DNA of 64,000 nt from JBLNDJ01 sp050261515 (GTDB lineage: Bacteria > Acidobacteriota > Terriglobia > Bryobacterales > Bryobacteraceae), in the NCBI GenBank assembly GCA_050261515.1, contig JBLNDJ010000038.1:117279-181278 (forward strand). The letters run 5' to 3'. The position numbers and the translations under genes were made by a program. Below are positions 1 through 8,287 of this stretch, piece by piece. The notes under the pieces were generated by a model that was not told the DNA's origin, made no database searches, and saw nothing but the letters and a program-made list of their open reading frames with translations. Each line of letters begins with the position of its first letter. Within the stretch, counting starts at the first letter, position 1.

Positions 1-1088
1 CCGGCGGCCCGTGGCAATCCACCGAGTACTTCTTCATCGAAAACAACGTCCCGAGTATCCAGTTCCCGAACCCGTTCCTGGCAAACTCGGAATTCGCCGG
101 CCTCGAGGGCGTCTCGGCGTCGAACCCCAACTTCCCGCGCGAGCGCACGCAGCAATGGAACGTGTCGGTGGGCAAGCAGATCTGGAACACGGCGATCGAC
201 GTCGCCTACGTGGGAACCAAGGCGAATAACATCCCCTTCAGCCAGGACCTCAACCTTCTTTACCCAAGCACGACGCCGTACGATTCCGCGCGGCGGCCGT
301 TCCAGCGGTTCAACAACGTGGACATCGCCCAGTCGGGCGCGTCTTCGATCTACCACGGCATGACCGTGCAGGCCGACCGGCGCATGGCCCGCGGCCTGAT
401 GTTCAACGTGAACTACACCTGGGCCAAGGCGCTCACCGACGCCAACTTGAACAGTTATACGTCCGGCGCCACGCAGAACCAGTACCAGCGCTACCTCGAG
501 CGCGGCGACGACCCGAACATCCGCCGCCAGACGCTGCGGTTCAGCTACCTCTACGAGCTGCCCATCGGGCATAACCGGGCGCTGCTGCCCAACGTCACCG
601 GCGTGCTCGACAAGATCGTTTCCGGATGGCAGGTGGCAGGCATCACGACGATGCTCACCGGAGCGCGGCTCGACCCCTCGTTCTCGGGCGTCGATCCGGC
701 CAACACGAACCAATACAGCGGCCGGCCCGACCGCGTCGGCGACGGCAACTTCGACTCCGGCGAGATGCGCGACCGCATTGCGGCGCACCAGCCCATCTTC
801 GACCGGTCCGCCTTCGTGCTGCCCGAGCAGGGCCGCGGCAGCTACGGCAATTCCGCGCGCACCATCCTGACGGGACCCGGCACGGTGCAGTGGAACATCG
901 TCGCTTCGAAGAACTTCGCCCTTGTGCCCGACCGCGCCCGCCTTCAGGTGCGCTGCGAGATGTTCAACGCCTTCAACCGCGCGAACTTCTCGAACCCCGG
1001 GCGCGACATCACCAGTTCCGGATTCGGCCTTGTGACCGGAGCAAGCGCCGCGCGGCGCATCCAGTTCAGCGCGCGGATCGACTACTAG
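1..1088 (+). CDS. TonB-dependent receptor, Oar-like, C-terminal part (5' truncated by window edge)
   Basis: The reading frame is open from base 3 of the window to TAG at 1086-1088, so only the last ~361 residues of a larger gene are present. The text is typical of the beta-barrel of acidobacterial Oar-like outer-membrane receptors: ERTQQWNVSVGKQ, then YTWAKALTDANL, LPIGHNRALLP, and a final barrel strand ending RIQFSARIDY, where the terminal aromatic residue is the usual outer-membrane insertion signal. Such receptors import large substrates through the outer membrane using TonB energy. The plug and carboxypeptidase-regulatory domains must lie upstream of the window. It precedes a ROK regulator, an esterase-like protein and a GH42-like enzyme on the same strand, so a carbohydrate ligand is a reasonable inference. 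The substrate itself cannot be read from the sequence. Confidence 0.9.
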   Translation, partial: GGPWQSTEYFFIENNVPSIQFPNPFLANSEFAGLEGVSASNPNFPRERTQQWNVSVGKQIWNTAIDVAYVGTKANNIPFSQDLNLLYPSTTPYDSARRPFQRFNNVDIAQSGASSIYHGMTVQADRRMARGLMFNVNYTWAKALTDANLNSYTSGATQNQYQRYLERGDDPNIRRQTLRFSYLYELPIGHNRALLPNVTGVLDKIVSGWQVAGITTMLTGARLDPSFSGVDPANTNQYSGRPDRVGDGNFDSGEMRDRIAAHQPIFDRSAFVLPEQGRGSYGNSARTILTGPGTVQWNIVASKNFALVPDRARLQVRCEMFNAFNRANFSNPGRDITSSGFGLVTGASAARRIQFSARIDY

Positions 1089-1100
1089 TGCAAACCGCCT

Positions 1101-1135
1101 CCTCCGGCCGCCCGTTGCCGAGGCGCGGCCGGAGG
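1101..1135 (+). terminator. GC-rich hairpin after receptor gene
   Basis: An 11-bp perfect stem (CCTCCGGCCGC at 1101-1111 pairing with GCGGCCGGAGG at 1125-1135) with a 13-base loop begins 12 bases after the receptor stop codon. There is no clear T-tract, so it may slow or attenuate transcription or protect the 3' end rather than terminate fully before the ROK gene. Confidence 0.5.
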
Positions 1136-1162
1136 GGCGTTTGCCGGGGTATAGGATAAATC

Positions 1163-2398
1163 ATGCCCGCCGTAACGTTCACTACGGGTGGTGCGCTTAA
1201 AAAATCCGCGTTGCGGCAGGCCAACGAGCGACTGGTGTTGAACGTGATCCGCAAGAGCCCAGCCGTTTCGCGGGCCGACATAGTCCGCCTCACCGGCCTC
1301 GCCCCGAGTTCCGTCACGTTCATCGTGAAGCGCCTTAAGCGCGAAAAACTGATCGTCGAAGAGAAGGTGGACAACTACTCCCAGGTGGGTCGCCAGCCGA
1401 CTGCGCTGCGGCTGCGTCCGGGCGCGAAGGTCGCGGCCGGCGTGGACGTGACGCTGACCGGGGCGCGCATTCTGTTAGCCGATCTTAGCGACAACGTGCT
1501 CGCCAGCGACGAAGTCCCCTGGCATCCCGACGAACGGATATTTTTCCAGAGAGTGAACGCCGGACTCCACGCGCTGCTCGACCCACTCCCGTCAAGCCGT
1601 ATTCTCGGCGCCGGCGTCTCCCTCCCTGGATTCATCGACCGCGCCACGGGCCGCGTGATCGGCGCAGAAAACTTCAACTGGTTCGACGTCGAGGCGGGCT
1701 CGCTGCTGCGGCACGGCATCGAGGCGCCGTTCTATTTCGAAAACGGCGCGAAGCTCTCAGCCCTCGCCGAGATGTGGTTTCCGAACGACTGCGGCCCGCT
1801 GAGCGACTTCATTTCGGTGAGCGCGCGCGGCGGCCTCGGCACAGGCGTCATCATCGGCGGCCAGGTGCTGCAAGGCGCCGATTCGGCCGCCTCCGAGTTC
1901 GGCCACATTCCGATCAACCCCGAGGGGCCGCGCTGCCCCTGCGGCAATACCGGCTGCTGGGAGCAGTACGCCTCGGACCTCGCGCTGTGCCGCGCCTACG
2001 CGGAGGCCGCCGGCGTGGCGGCGGATTCGGTCACGGCCGAAGCGGTCGTTCGCGGCGCGCGGGCCGGCGATGCTGTAAGCCTCGAGGTTCTGCACAAGAC
2101 CGCCCGCTACGTGGGCATCGGGTTCGTGAACCTCATCATGGCGCTCAACCCGCAGGCCATCATCGTGAACGACTACCTGGCCGAAGCGTGGGACCTGATC
2201 AAGGACGTGGTCTGGGACGCGATTCGCGGACGCATGGCCGGGTATTACCTGCGGACGGTCCGCATCTGTCCTTCGCGGCACGGCTCCGACGCATCGCTGA
2301 TGGGAACCGTCGCGATGGTCTTCAGCCACTTCTTCAGCAGCTTCGATCACGGCACCGAAGCGGTGCCGGCCAACGCCGTCCTGATACGGGAACACTGA
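1163..2398 (+). CDS. ROK family transcriptional regulator (NagC/XylR type)
   Basis: The product has 411 residues. The first ~75 form a MarR/ROK-type winged helix (NERLVLNVIRKSPAVSRAD, then SSVTFIVKRLKREKLI). The rest is a ROK sugar-kinase fold with the glycine-rich GARGGLGTGVIIGG-like segment, the EFGHIPI histidine motif and the zinc motif CPCGNTGCWE near residues 257-265. The ENDAN motif that carries the catalytic aspartate in ROK kinases reads ENGAKLSALAE, so kinase activity is probably lost and the fold is used as a sugar sensor. ATG 1163 is preceded by AGGA at 1153-1156. It sits 4 bases ahead of the hydrolase gene and probably controls this block. Its ligand is unknown. Confidence 0.92.
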   Translation: MPAVTFTTGGALKKSALRQANERLVLNVIRKSPAVSRADIVRLTGLAPSSVTFIVKRLKREKLIVEEKVDNYSQVGRQPTALRLRPGAKVAAGVDVTLTGARILLADLSDNVLASDEVPWHPDERIFFQRVNAGLHALLDPLPSSRILGAGVSLPGFIDRATGRVIGAENFNWFDVEAGSLLRHGIEAPFYFENGAKLSALAEMWFPNDCGPLSDFISVSARGGLGTGVIIGGQVLQGADSAASEFGHIPINPEGPRCPCGNTGCWEQYASDLALCRAYAEAAGVAADSVTAEAVVRGARAGDAVSLEVLHKTARYVGIGFVNLIMALNPQAIIVNDYLAEAWDLIKDVVWDAIRGRMAGYYLRTVRICPSRHGSDASLMGTVAMVFSHFFSSFDHGTEAVPANAVLIREH

Positions 2399-2402
2399 AA
2401 CC

Positions 2403-4406
2403 ATGAGTCTGAATCGCACCTTCGCGGCACTCGCGCTGGCCGCGGCTGCGGTCGCGGGCGAACCGCACACCGCCGAACAGCGCTATAAAATGTTTCAGCA
2501 ATACCTCGCCGCGCGCGGCGCCGAGGTGTCGCGCGCGAGCCTGGCGGGCATACGGGACCTCGACGAGTGGCGCCGCCGCCGTCCCGAAGTTCTGCGGCAC
2601 ATCCGCTACGATCTCGGCCTCGACCCGATGCCGGCGAAGACGCCGCTGCGGGCGCGCGTGACGGGCGCGCTCGACCGCGACGGCTACCGCGTCGAGAAGA
2701 TCGTCTTCGAAAGCATGCCGGGGCTGTTCGTGACGGGCAACCTGTACCTGCCCGCCGCGCGCACCGCGCCCGCGCCCACGGTGCTTTACGTCTGCGGGCA
2801 TTCGCCCGGGCCCGCGGGAGCCAAGGTGCGCTACCAGCATCACGGCATCTGGTTCGCGCGACACGGCTACGCCGCGTTCCTGCTCGACACGGTCGAGTTC
2901 GGCGAGCTCGGCGGCATACACCACGGAACCCACGACCTCGGGATGTGGTACTGGCAGTCGCTCGGCTACACGCCCGCGGGGCCCGAGGTCTGGAACGCGA
3001 TCCGCGCGCTCGATTATCTCGAAACGCGCCCGGAGGTGGATTCGAAGCGCTTCGCGATCACCGGCATTTCGGGCGGCGGCGCGATCACCTGGTACGCCGC
3101 CGCGATCGACGAGCGGTTCCGCGCCGCGGCCTCCGTTTGCGCGACCTGGACCGCCGGGCAGCACATCGCGCTCGACGCCGTGCAGGAAAACTGCGACTGC
3201 ATCTACTTCCCCAACACGTTTCAGGACGACCTGCCGAGCGTGGGCGCGCTGATCGCGCCTCGCCCCTTCAAGATTCTCGGCGCGAAGCTCGACGAGTCGT
3301 TCCCGCCCGCCGGCTACCGCGATGCCTACGAGCAGACGCGGCGCATCTACGAACTGCACGGCGCGGGCGGGAAGGTCGCGATGTTCGAGGCCGAGGCGCG
3401 GCATCAGGATATTCCGGCCTTCCGCAAGGAAGCGGATGAGTGGCTCAACCGCTGGCTGCGCGACGACACCACGCCCTTCGAGGAAGGCGAAATTCGCCGC
3501 GAGGCCGACGAGAACCTCGCGGTGCTGAACGCTCCGCCGGTCGGTGCGCTGAACGGGCAGATCCACAAGCGGTTCATCAGGACGGCGGCGCTCGCCGCGC
3601 CTAAGTCGCTCGAGGAATGGAAGGCGCGCCGCAACGCCGTGCTGCGGGAGCTGCGGGACAAGGTATTTCGCGGGTTTCCCGGAGAGAAGGTTCCGTTCGA
3701 TGCCTGGAAGCAGGTGGAGGATGGCTGGACCAGCCGCTACGCGCAGTCGTTCAATGTCGAGTTCACTACTGAGCAGGGCATCCGGGTAAACGGCCAGCTT
3801 TTCATCCCACGCGCCAGGCGCGAATCGTATCCCGCCCTGATCTACTTCAAAGGCGCCGAGGACGTGGTCTACCCGGTAGATTACGACCCGCTGCTTCCGG
3901 TCTTCGCCACGCACGTCATCCTCGTTCTGCACCCGCGCGCGACGGACTATCCCGGCGTCACCAACTACAGGATGGCGAACATCCGCATGTCGGCCGCCCT
4001 GATCGGCTCGACCGTTGAATCCCAGCAGCTTTGGGATCTGCTGCGGTCGCTCGATTACCTCACGGAATCCGAAGGCCTGCGCCTGAGCGGCGTGTCGGTT
4101 TACGGGCGCAGGCACATGGGCGCGCTGGCGCTCTACGCGGGCGCACTCGACTCGCGCGTGACGCGCGTGATCCTGGACGATCCGCCCGCGAGCCACTGGC
4201 AGGCACCCGCGCTGCTGAACGTACTCCGCATCACGGACCTGCCCGAAGCCGCCGCCCTGATGGCGCCGCGCGAGATCGTCTCGCTCTCGCGCGTGCCGGA
4301 AGCTTACCGATTCACGTCGCGCATCTTCGGCCTCCATGGAATCAAGGGCGCGCCGCGCGAGGCGGGAGACCTCGGCGAAGCGCTGGGCGTTTGGGAAATT
4401 CGATGA
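2403..4406 (+). CDS. secreted two-domain alpha/beta hydrolase (acetyl-xylan-esterase/prolyl-oligopeptidase-like)
   Basis: The product has 667 residues with an N-terminal signal peptide (MSLNRTFAALALAAAAVAG). The first half is an alpha/beta hydrolase of the acetyl xylan esterase/dienelactone hydrolase type. It has nucleophile elbow GISGGG (Ser223), with Asp297 (KLDESF) and His334 (ARHQDI) as likely triad partners. The second half repeats the fold (VIYF-type strands, RSLDYLTESEG), but the nucleophile elbow reads YGRRHMG, with no serine, so this copy is probably not catalytic. It starts 4 bases after the ROK stop and its TGA overlaps the next ATG (ATGA at 4403-4406). Removal of acyl groups from a polysaccharide is inferred from family and context only; a peptidase role cannot be excluded. 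Confidence 0.85.
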   Translation: MSLNRTFAALALAAAAVAGEPHTAEQRYKMFQQYLAARGAEVSRASLAGIRDLDEWRRRRPEVLRHIRYDLGLDPMPAKTPLRARVTGALDRDGYRVEKIVFESMPGLFVTGNLYLPAARTAPAPTVLYVCGHSPGPAGAKVRYQHHGIWFARHGYAAFLLDTVEFGELGGIHHGTHDLGMWYWQSLGYTPAGPEVWNAIRALDYLETRPEVDSKRFAITGISGGGAITWYAAAIDERFRAAASVCATWTAGQHIALDAVQENCDCIYFPNTFQDDLPSVGALIAPRPFKILGAKLDESFPPAGYRDAYEQTRRIYELHGAGGKVAMFEAEARHQDIPAFRKEADEWLNRWLRDDTTPFEEGEIRREADENLAVLNAPPVGALNGQIHKRFIRTAALAAPKSLEEWKARRNAVLRELRDKVFRGFPGEKVPFDAWKQVEDGWTSRYAQSFNVEFTTEQGIRVNGQLFIPRARRESYPALIYFKGAEDVVYPVDYDPLLPVFATHVILVLHPRATDYPGVTNYRMANIRMSAALIGSTVESQQLWDLLRSLDYLTESEGLRLSGVSVYGRRHMGALALYAGALDSRVTRVILDDPPASHWQAPALLNVLRITDLPEAAALMAPREIVSLSRVPEAYRFTSRIFGLHGIKGAPREAGDLGEALGVWEIR

Positions 4407-7339
4407 CACGTCTGCGATTTTGTGCGTTTCTGCTGGCGGGCCATGCGGCGTTCGGCGCTGGCTCGCTCGTTCTGGAAGACTTCGAAACTCCGGCCGCCGT
4501 TAAGCGATGGGAAGGCCCAATCGAGCTTTCGACCGAACGCGCCTCGCACGGACGGCAGGCCGCCAAGGTCCGCCTCACGCGCGGCCGCGCTGAAGTCGCC
4601 TCCGCTCAGCTTCCGGGGGATTGGACCGGATACGACCGTCTTCTGTTCGATATTTACAGCGACCGCAAGGTCTCGACCGCCACGCTCCGCATTTACGACG
4701 ATACGCAGGACTACTTCGAAGGTGAAGACAAGATCCTGCTGATCCGGGGCTGGAACCACATCGAGGTGAAGCTCACGCCCTTGAAGGCGTCCTCGTACCT
4801 GCGCGATATCTCGCTGGCGCGCATACGCCGCGTGCAGCTCAGCTTCGGCGGTCGGGCGCGGGAACCGTGGACCGTCTACCTCGACAATTTCCGCCTCGCG
4901 GCCGGCGAGGAGACGCCCGCCATGGCCTCGCGCACCGAGCCGCAGGACGCGGTGGTGTCGATCGACAACCGCTGGGTCACGGTGAGGCAGGTCGCGCGTC
5001 CGGGCGACGTTCCCGAATCCCCGGCCGTCGCGCGCCTGCGTGAGACCGCCCGCGAAGAAGTGAAGCGCCTCGAATCCACCATCGCCGGCGCTCGCATGCA
5101 GGGCATCGAAACCATTTACGCCGAGCGCAGCCTCGTGGTCGCGGACCTCGGCCTCAACGTACGCCCGCTGCTTGCCTGGTTCAACAACGACGCCGACAAG
5201 CAGAGCATGTTCGCCTACGTGGCAGCGAGCTGCCGCCGCGCGCGCCAGGAGCTTGAAGACAGCCTTATGGGAACGGGGCCGCGCCGCGAACTGGACGACA
5301 CGCAGGTTCCCGAGCCCCTCGTGCCGCCGCTTCCCGCGCTCAAGGGGCGGCCGGTGAAGGGCTCGTTCTTCCTCGACGATCGCGGAGACCCGCTCATGAT
5401 CCTGTCGCTGCACTCGCCGAGCGAGGCGCTCCAGCGCTTTTTCGCGACGCCGCTCCAGCACATCGAGAGCTACTCGGTGGGCGGCGGGTCGCGCTGGACC
5501 ATCGAGCGTTCGCCCGTGTACGCGGCCTTCCAGGAAGACCCCGATACGCACCGCGTGGGCTGGGACGGCTGGTGCGGGCATCTCATCCGCGACCTCTATT
5601 CGATGGGCGGCACGAAGAAGGAGAACGTCGTCATCTGTCTCGAGAGCCCGCGCATCCGTAAGGCCGTGGCCGAGTACATACGCCTCAACACGCCGAAGTT
5701 CCACGCCAATCCGCAACTGCTCTACGACATCATGGCGTACGAGCTGATGTACATCTGCTACTGCGAGCGCAGCCAGCAAAGCTTCCGCGAATGGCTCGCG
5801 AACAAGCACGGCACAGTCGCGCGCGCCAACGAATGCTGGGGCACGTCGTACGAGGATTTCGCGCAGGTCGCCGCGCCGCCGGTGAAGGACTCGCGCCCGC
5901 TTGCCGGCACCAACCGCGGCCTCTGGTACGACTGGGCGCGCTTCAACCAGGATCGCTTCACCGATTACCTGCTGTGGGTGCGCGGGGAAATCCGCAAGAT
6001 CGACGCCTTCGTGCCGCTCGCCGCAGGCGGAAGCTCGAGCATGCTCGCCGGGCGCACGGGCACGACCGGAATCGACGAAGAGCGGATTGTGAACGAAGTG
6101 GACGACGTGATCATCCACGAGGGCGGCGGGTCCACGCTCGGCGTCGACCTGCAACTCGCGTTCTCGGACGAGAAAAAGCCGCTCGCCGATCCCGAGATGA
6201 GCCTGGAGTCGACCGCCGACCTGTTGCCGCATTTTCTGCACGGAAAGTCCGTGGCGCAGCTTTACCACTGGCCTTCGGAGCCCGCCAACGAGTTTCACAG
6301 CAACACCGGCGCGTCGCTCGCGCATAGCTGGCGGCACTCGCTGGCGGACATCGACGAACTGCTGCGCGCCGCGCTCGACGTGCGGCGGCTCAACCGCGAA
6401 ATCGCGGCCCTCGCGGACGCACCGGCCGAGGTGGCCATCCTTTATTCGAAGACCGCGACGCTGCAACTGCCGCCCGAGATGCTTACCTGGTACGCGACCC
6501 CGTATCTTGCCGAGCTTCACAAGACCTACGAAGCCGCCCGGTACCTGGATGCGAAGCCGACCTTCGTGACCGAGCGCCAGGCGCTCAAGGGCCGCCTGTC
6601 GCGGTACAAGCTGCTGGTCGTGCCCGCCGTGCGCAACCTGCCGTCCGAAGTGGTAGAGGCGATCTTCGATTACGCCTCCGCCGGCGGCCGCGTGCTCGTC
6701 GTGCCCGAATCGCTGCTGGGCGATGAATACAACCGGCCGCGGAGGTATCTCGAGCGGCTCGGCATCGCGGTGAAGCAGACCATGCGGCCGGAGCCGTCGA
6801 GCACCGGTGCGATGGTGCAGGGCTACGACCAGAGCTTCTCCCAGAGCGTCGAAATGCGCGAGGTCAAGCCGGAGAAGCTGAGGCCGTCCGGCGCGCTGTC
6901 CACCGGCGAGCTGGTGACCGGCGGCGTGCGCCAGTCGATCGCCTTGACCGGCGGCGGCGCGACGCCCGTGTTCTCCTACTCCGACGGCAGCCCCGCCATC
7001 GTCCGTACGCCCACCGGCCGCGGAACCATCTGGTACTCCGCCGCCTCGCTCGACGAGCGCTCCTATGCTCGCCTGCTCGACGCGCTATACAGCGAAGCCG
7101 GCGTGACCCGCCCGGCGCGAATCCGCGGAGCCGCCGGGAAGGTCGAAGCGCGCTACGCGACCCTGGGAGACCGCCGCCTGCTCTACGTGATCAACTTCGA
7201 CGACCGCCCCACGACCCTCACGGTGGAACTCGACGGCAAACCCGTCCACACCCTGCGGGAGCTTCGCAGCCAGACGGAGAACGCCATCCCGCTCCACCTG
7301 GCTGCCCGCGAAACGCGCATTTTCGAGATCGGCCGCTAG
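4403..7339 (+). CDS. secreted GH42-like beta-galactosidase family protein with N-terminal carbohydrate-binding-like domain
   Basis: The chosen start is ATG 4403, overlapping the upstream stop. The frame stays open further upstream, but only this start gives a signal peptide (MTRLRFCAFLLAGHAAFG). The product has 978 residues. Residues ~22-175 look like a jelly-roll binding module (LEDFETP ... WTVYLDNFRLAAG). Next is a GH42-type TIM barrel with MAYELMYICYCE (Glu447, candidate acid/base), the family-typical FREWLANKHGTVARANECWG, and HEGGG (Glu573, possible nucleophile). A GH42 trimerisation-like domain follows (ASAGGRVLVVPESLLGD), then a small C-terminal beta domain. It probably removes beta-galactosyl or related units from exported or periplasmic polymers. 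Assignment of the catalytic residues is by motif only. Confidence 0.85.
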   Translation: MTRLRFCAFLLAGHAAFGAGSLVLEDFETPAAVKRWEGPIELSTERASHGRQAAKVRLTRGRAEVASAQLPGDWTGYDRLLFDIYSDRKVSTATLRIYDDTQDYFEGEDKILLIRGWNHIEVKLTPLKASSYLRDISLARIRRVQLSFGGRAREPWTVYLDNFRLAAGEETPAMASRTEPQDAVVSIDNRWVTVRQVARPGDVPESPAVARLRETAREEVKRLESTIAGARMQGIETIYAERSLVVADLGLNVRPLLAWFNNDADKQSMFAYVAASCRRARQELEDSLMGTGPRRELDDTQVPEPLVPPLPALKGRPVKGSFFLDDRGDPLMILSLHSPSEALQRFFATPLQHIESYSVGGGSRWTIERSPVYAAFQEDPDTHRVGWDGWCGHLIRDLYSMGGTKKENVVICLESPRIRKAVAEYIRLNTPKFHANPQLLYDIMAYELMYICYCERSQQSFREWLANKHGTVARANECWGTSYEDFAQVAAPPVKDSRPLAGTNRGLWYDWARFNQDRFTDYLLWVRGEIRKIDAFVPLAAGGSSSMLAGRTGTTGIDEERIVNEVDDVIIHEGGGSTLGVDLQLAFSDEKKPLADPEMSLESTADLLPHFLHGKSVAQLYHWPSEPANEFHSNTGASLAHSWRHSLADIDELLRAALDVRRLNREIAALADAPAEVAILYSKTATLQLPPEMLTWYATPYLAELHKTYEAARYLDAKPTFVTERQALKGRLSRYKLLVVPAVRNLPSEVVEAIFDYASAGGRVLVVPESLLGDEYNRPRRYLERLGIAVKQTMRPEPSSTGAMVQGYDQSFSQSVEMREVKPEKLRPSGALSTGELVTGGVRQSIALTGGGATPVFSYSDGSPAIVRTPTGRGTIWYSAASLDERSYARLLDALYSEAGVTRPARIRGAAGKVEARYATLGDRRLLYVINFDDRPTTLTVELDGKPVHTLRELRSQTENAIPLHLAARETRIFEIGR

Positions 7340-7344
7340 CCCCA

Positions 7345-7379
7345 CCGGATGGCGGCCCGCTCTCTAGGCCGCCATCCGG
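7345..7379. terminator. bidirectional terminator-like hairpin between convergent genes
   Basis: A perfect 13-bp stem (CCGGATGGCGGCC at 7345-7357 with GGCCGCCATCCGG at 7367-7379) and a 9-base loop lie between the convergent GH42-like gene and the permease gene. The right arm covers the last codons and stop of the permease (stop complement at 7364-7366). No long T-tract follows on either strand. Confidence 0.65.
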
Positions 7380-8287
7380 CGCTTGCGCAACTGGTCCACC
7401 GCCACGGCCAGAATAATGATGCCGCCGATGATCGCCTGTTGCAGATAGGGGGAGATGCCGAGCAGGTCGCTGCCGTTCGCCAGCAGCCCCATAATAAAGG
7501 CGCCCACGAGCGTGCCGGTCACGCTTCCCTCGCCGCCGCGCAGGCTGCCGCCGCCGATCACCACCGCCGCGATCACCTGCAGCTCGTAACCCTGGCCCGC
7601 CGTCGGCTGGCCCGTCATCAGCCGCGACGCTTCGATCATCCCCGCCAGGCCGCACAGCAGGCCGCTGATCGCGTAAACCGCCGTCGTGTGCAGCCCCACA
7701 TTGATGCCGGTGTAATACGCCGCGTCCGCGTTGCTGCCGATTGCGAAGGCGTAACGCCCCAGCCTCGTGTGCTCGAGGAGGACATGCGTCGCCGCCGCGC
7801 ACGCCAGCAGAATCCACAGCACGAACGGCACGCCGAGCAGGTTGCCTTCGCCCAGAAACGAAAATGCCGGAGGGATGCGATGCACCGGCAGCCCGTTCGA
7901 AATGATCAGCGTCAGGCCGCGCACGATCCCGAGCGTCCCCAGCGTGACGATGAACGGGTTGATGTTGAGCCGCACCGTGAGCAGGCCGTTCACGCAGCCC
8001 CAGAAGAGGCCCGCGACGAGTCCCACCGCAATCCCCTGACAGATCGGCATGCCCGCCTGCATCGCCATGGTGCCCATCAGGCCGCTGAAGCCGAGGATCG
8101 CTCCGACCGACAGATCGATGCCCCCCGCGATGATGATGAGCGTCATCCCGAGCGCCATCGTGTTGATGACGGCGGTCTGGCGCGCCACGCTCGCCAGGTT
8201 CGCCGAAGTGAGGAAGTACGGCGATGCCAGCGCCAGCGCAACGAACAGCACGATCAGGGTGAGGAACGGCAGCAGCTTCTGGATCAC
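7364..8287 (-). CDS. sugar-type ABC transporter permease (RbsC/BPD_transp_2 family)
   Basis: The product is a 307-residue polytopic membrane protein with about eight to ten hydrophobic segments. It carries typical RbsC family text: GMTLIIIAGGIDLSVGAILG near residue 45-65, then TLGTLGIVRGLTLIIS, and near the C-terminus QVIAAVVIGGGSLRGGEGSV. These importers move ribose, galactose, autoinducer-2 or similar pentoses and hexoses using a RbsA-type ATPase and a periplasmic binding protein. Its ATG overlaps the stop of the ATPase gene by four bases (8284-8287), so the two are translationally coupled. No binding-protein gene is present on either side. The substrate is unknown. Confidence 0.92.
   Translation of the reverse strand: MIQKLLPFLTLIVLFVALALASPYFLTSANLASVARQTAVINTMALGMTLIIIAGGIDLSVGAILGFSGLMGTMAMQAGMPICQGIAVGLVAGLFWGCVNGLLTVRLNINPFIVTLGTLGIVRGLTLIISNGLPVHRIPPAFSFLGEGNLLGVPFVLWILLACAAATHVLLEHTRLGRYAFAIGSNADAAYYTGINVGLHTTAVYAISGLLCGLAGMIEASRLMTGQPTAGQGYELQVIAAVVIGGGSLRGGEGSVTGTLVGAFIMGLLANGSDLLGISPYLQQAIIGGIIILAVAVDQLRKRRMAA

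Noticed and set aside
2334..4409. 691-codon minus-strand open frame
   Set aside because: Antisense to the alpha/beta hydrolase with intact catalytic motifs; composition is that of a shadow frame.
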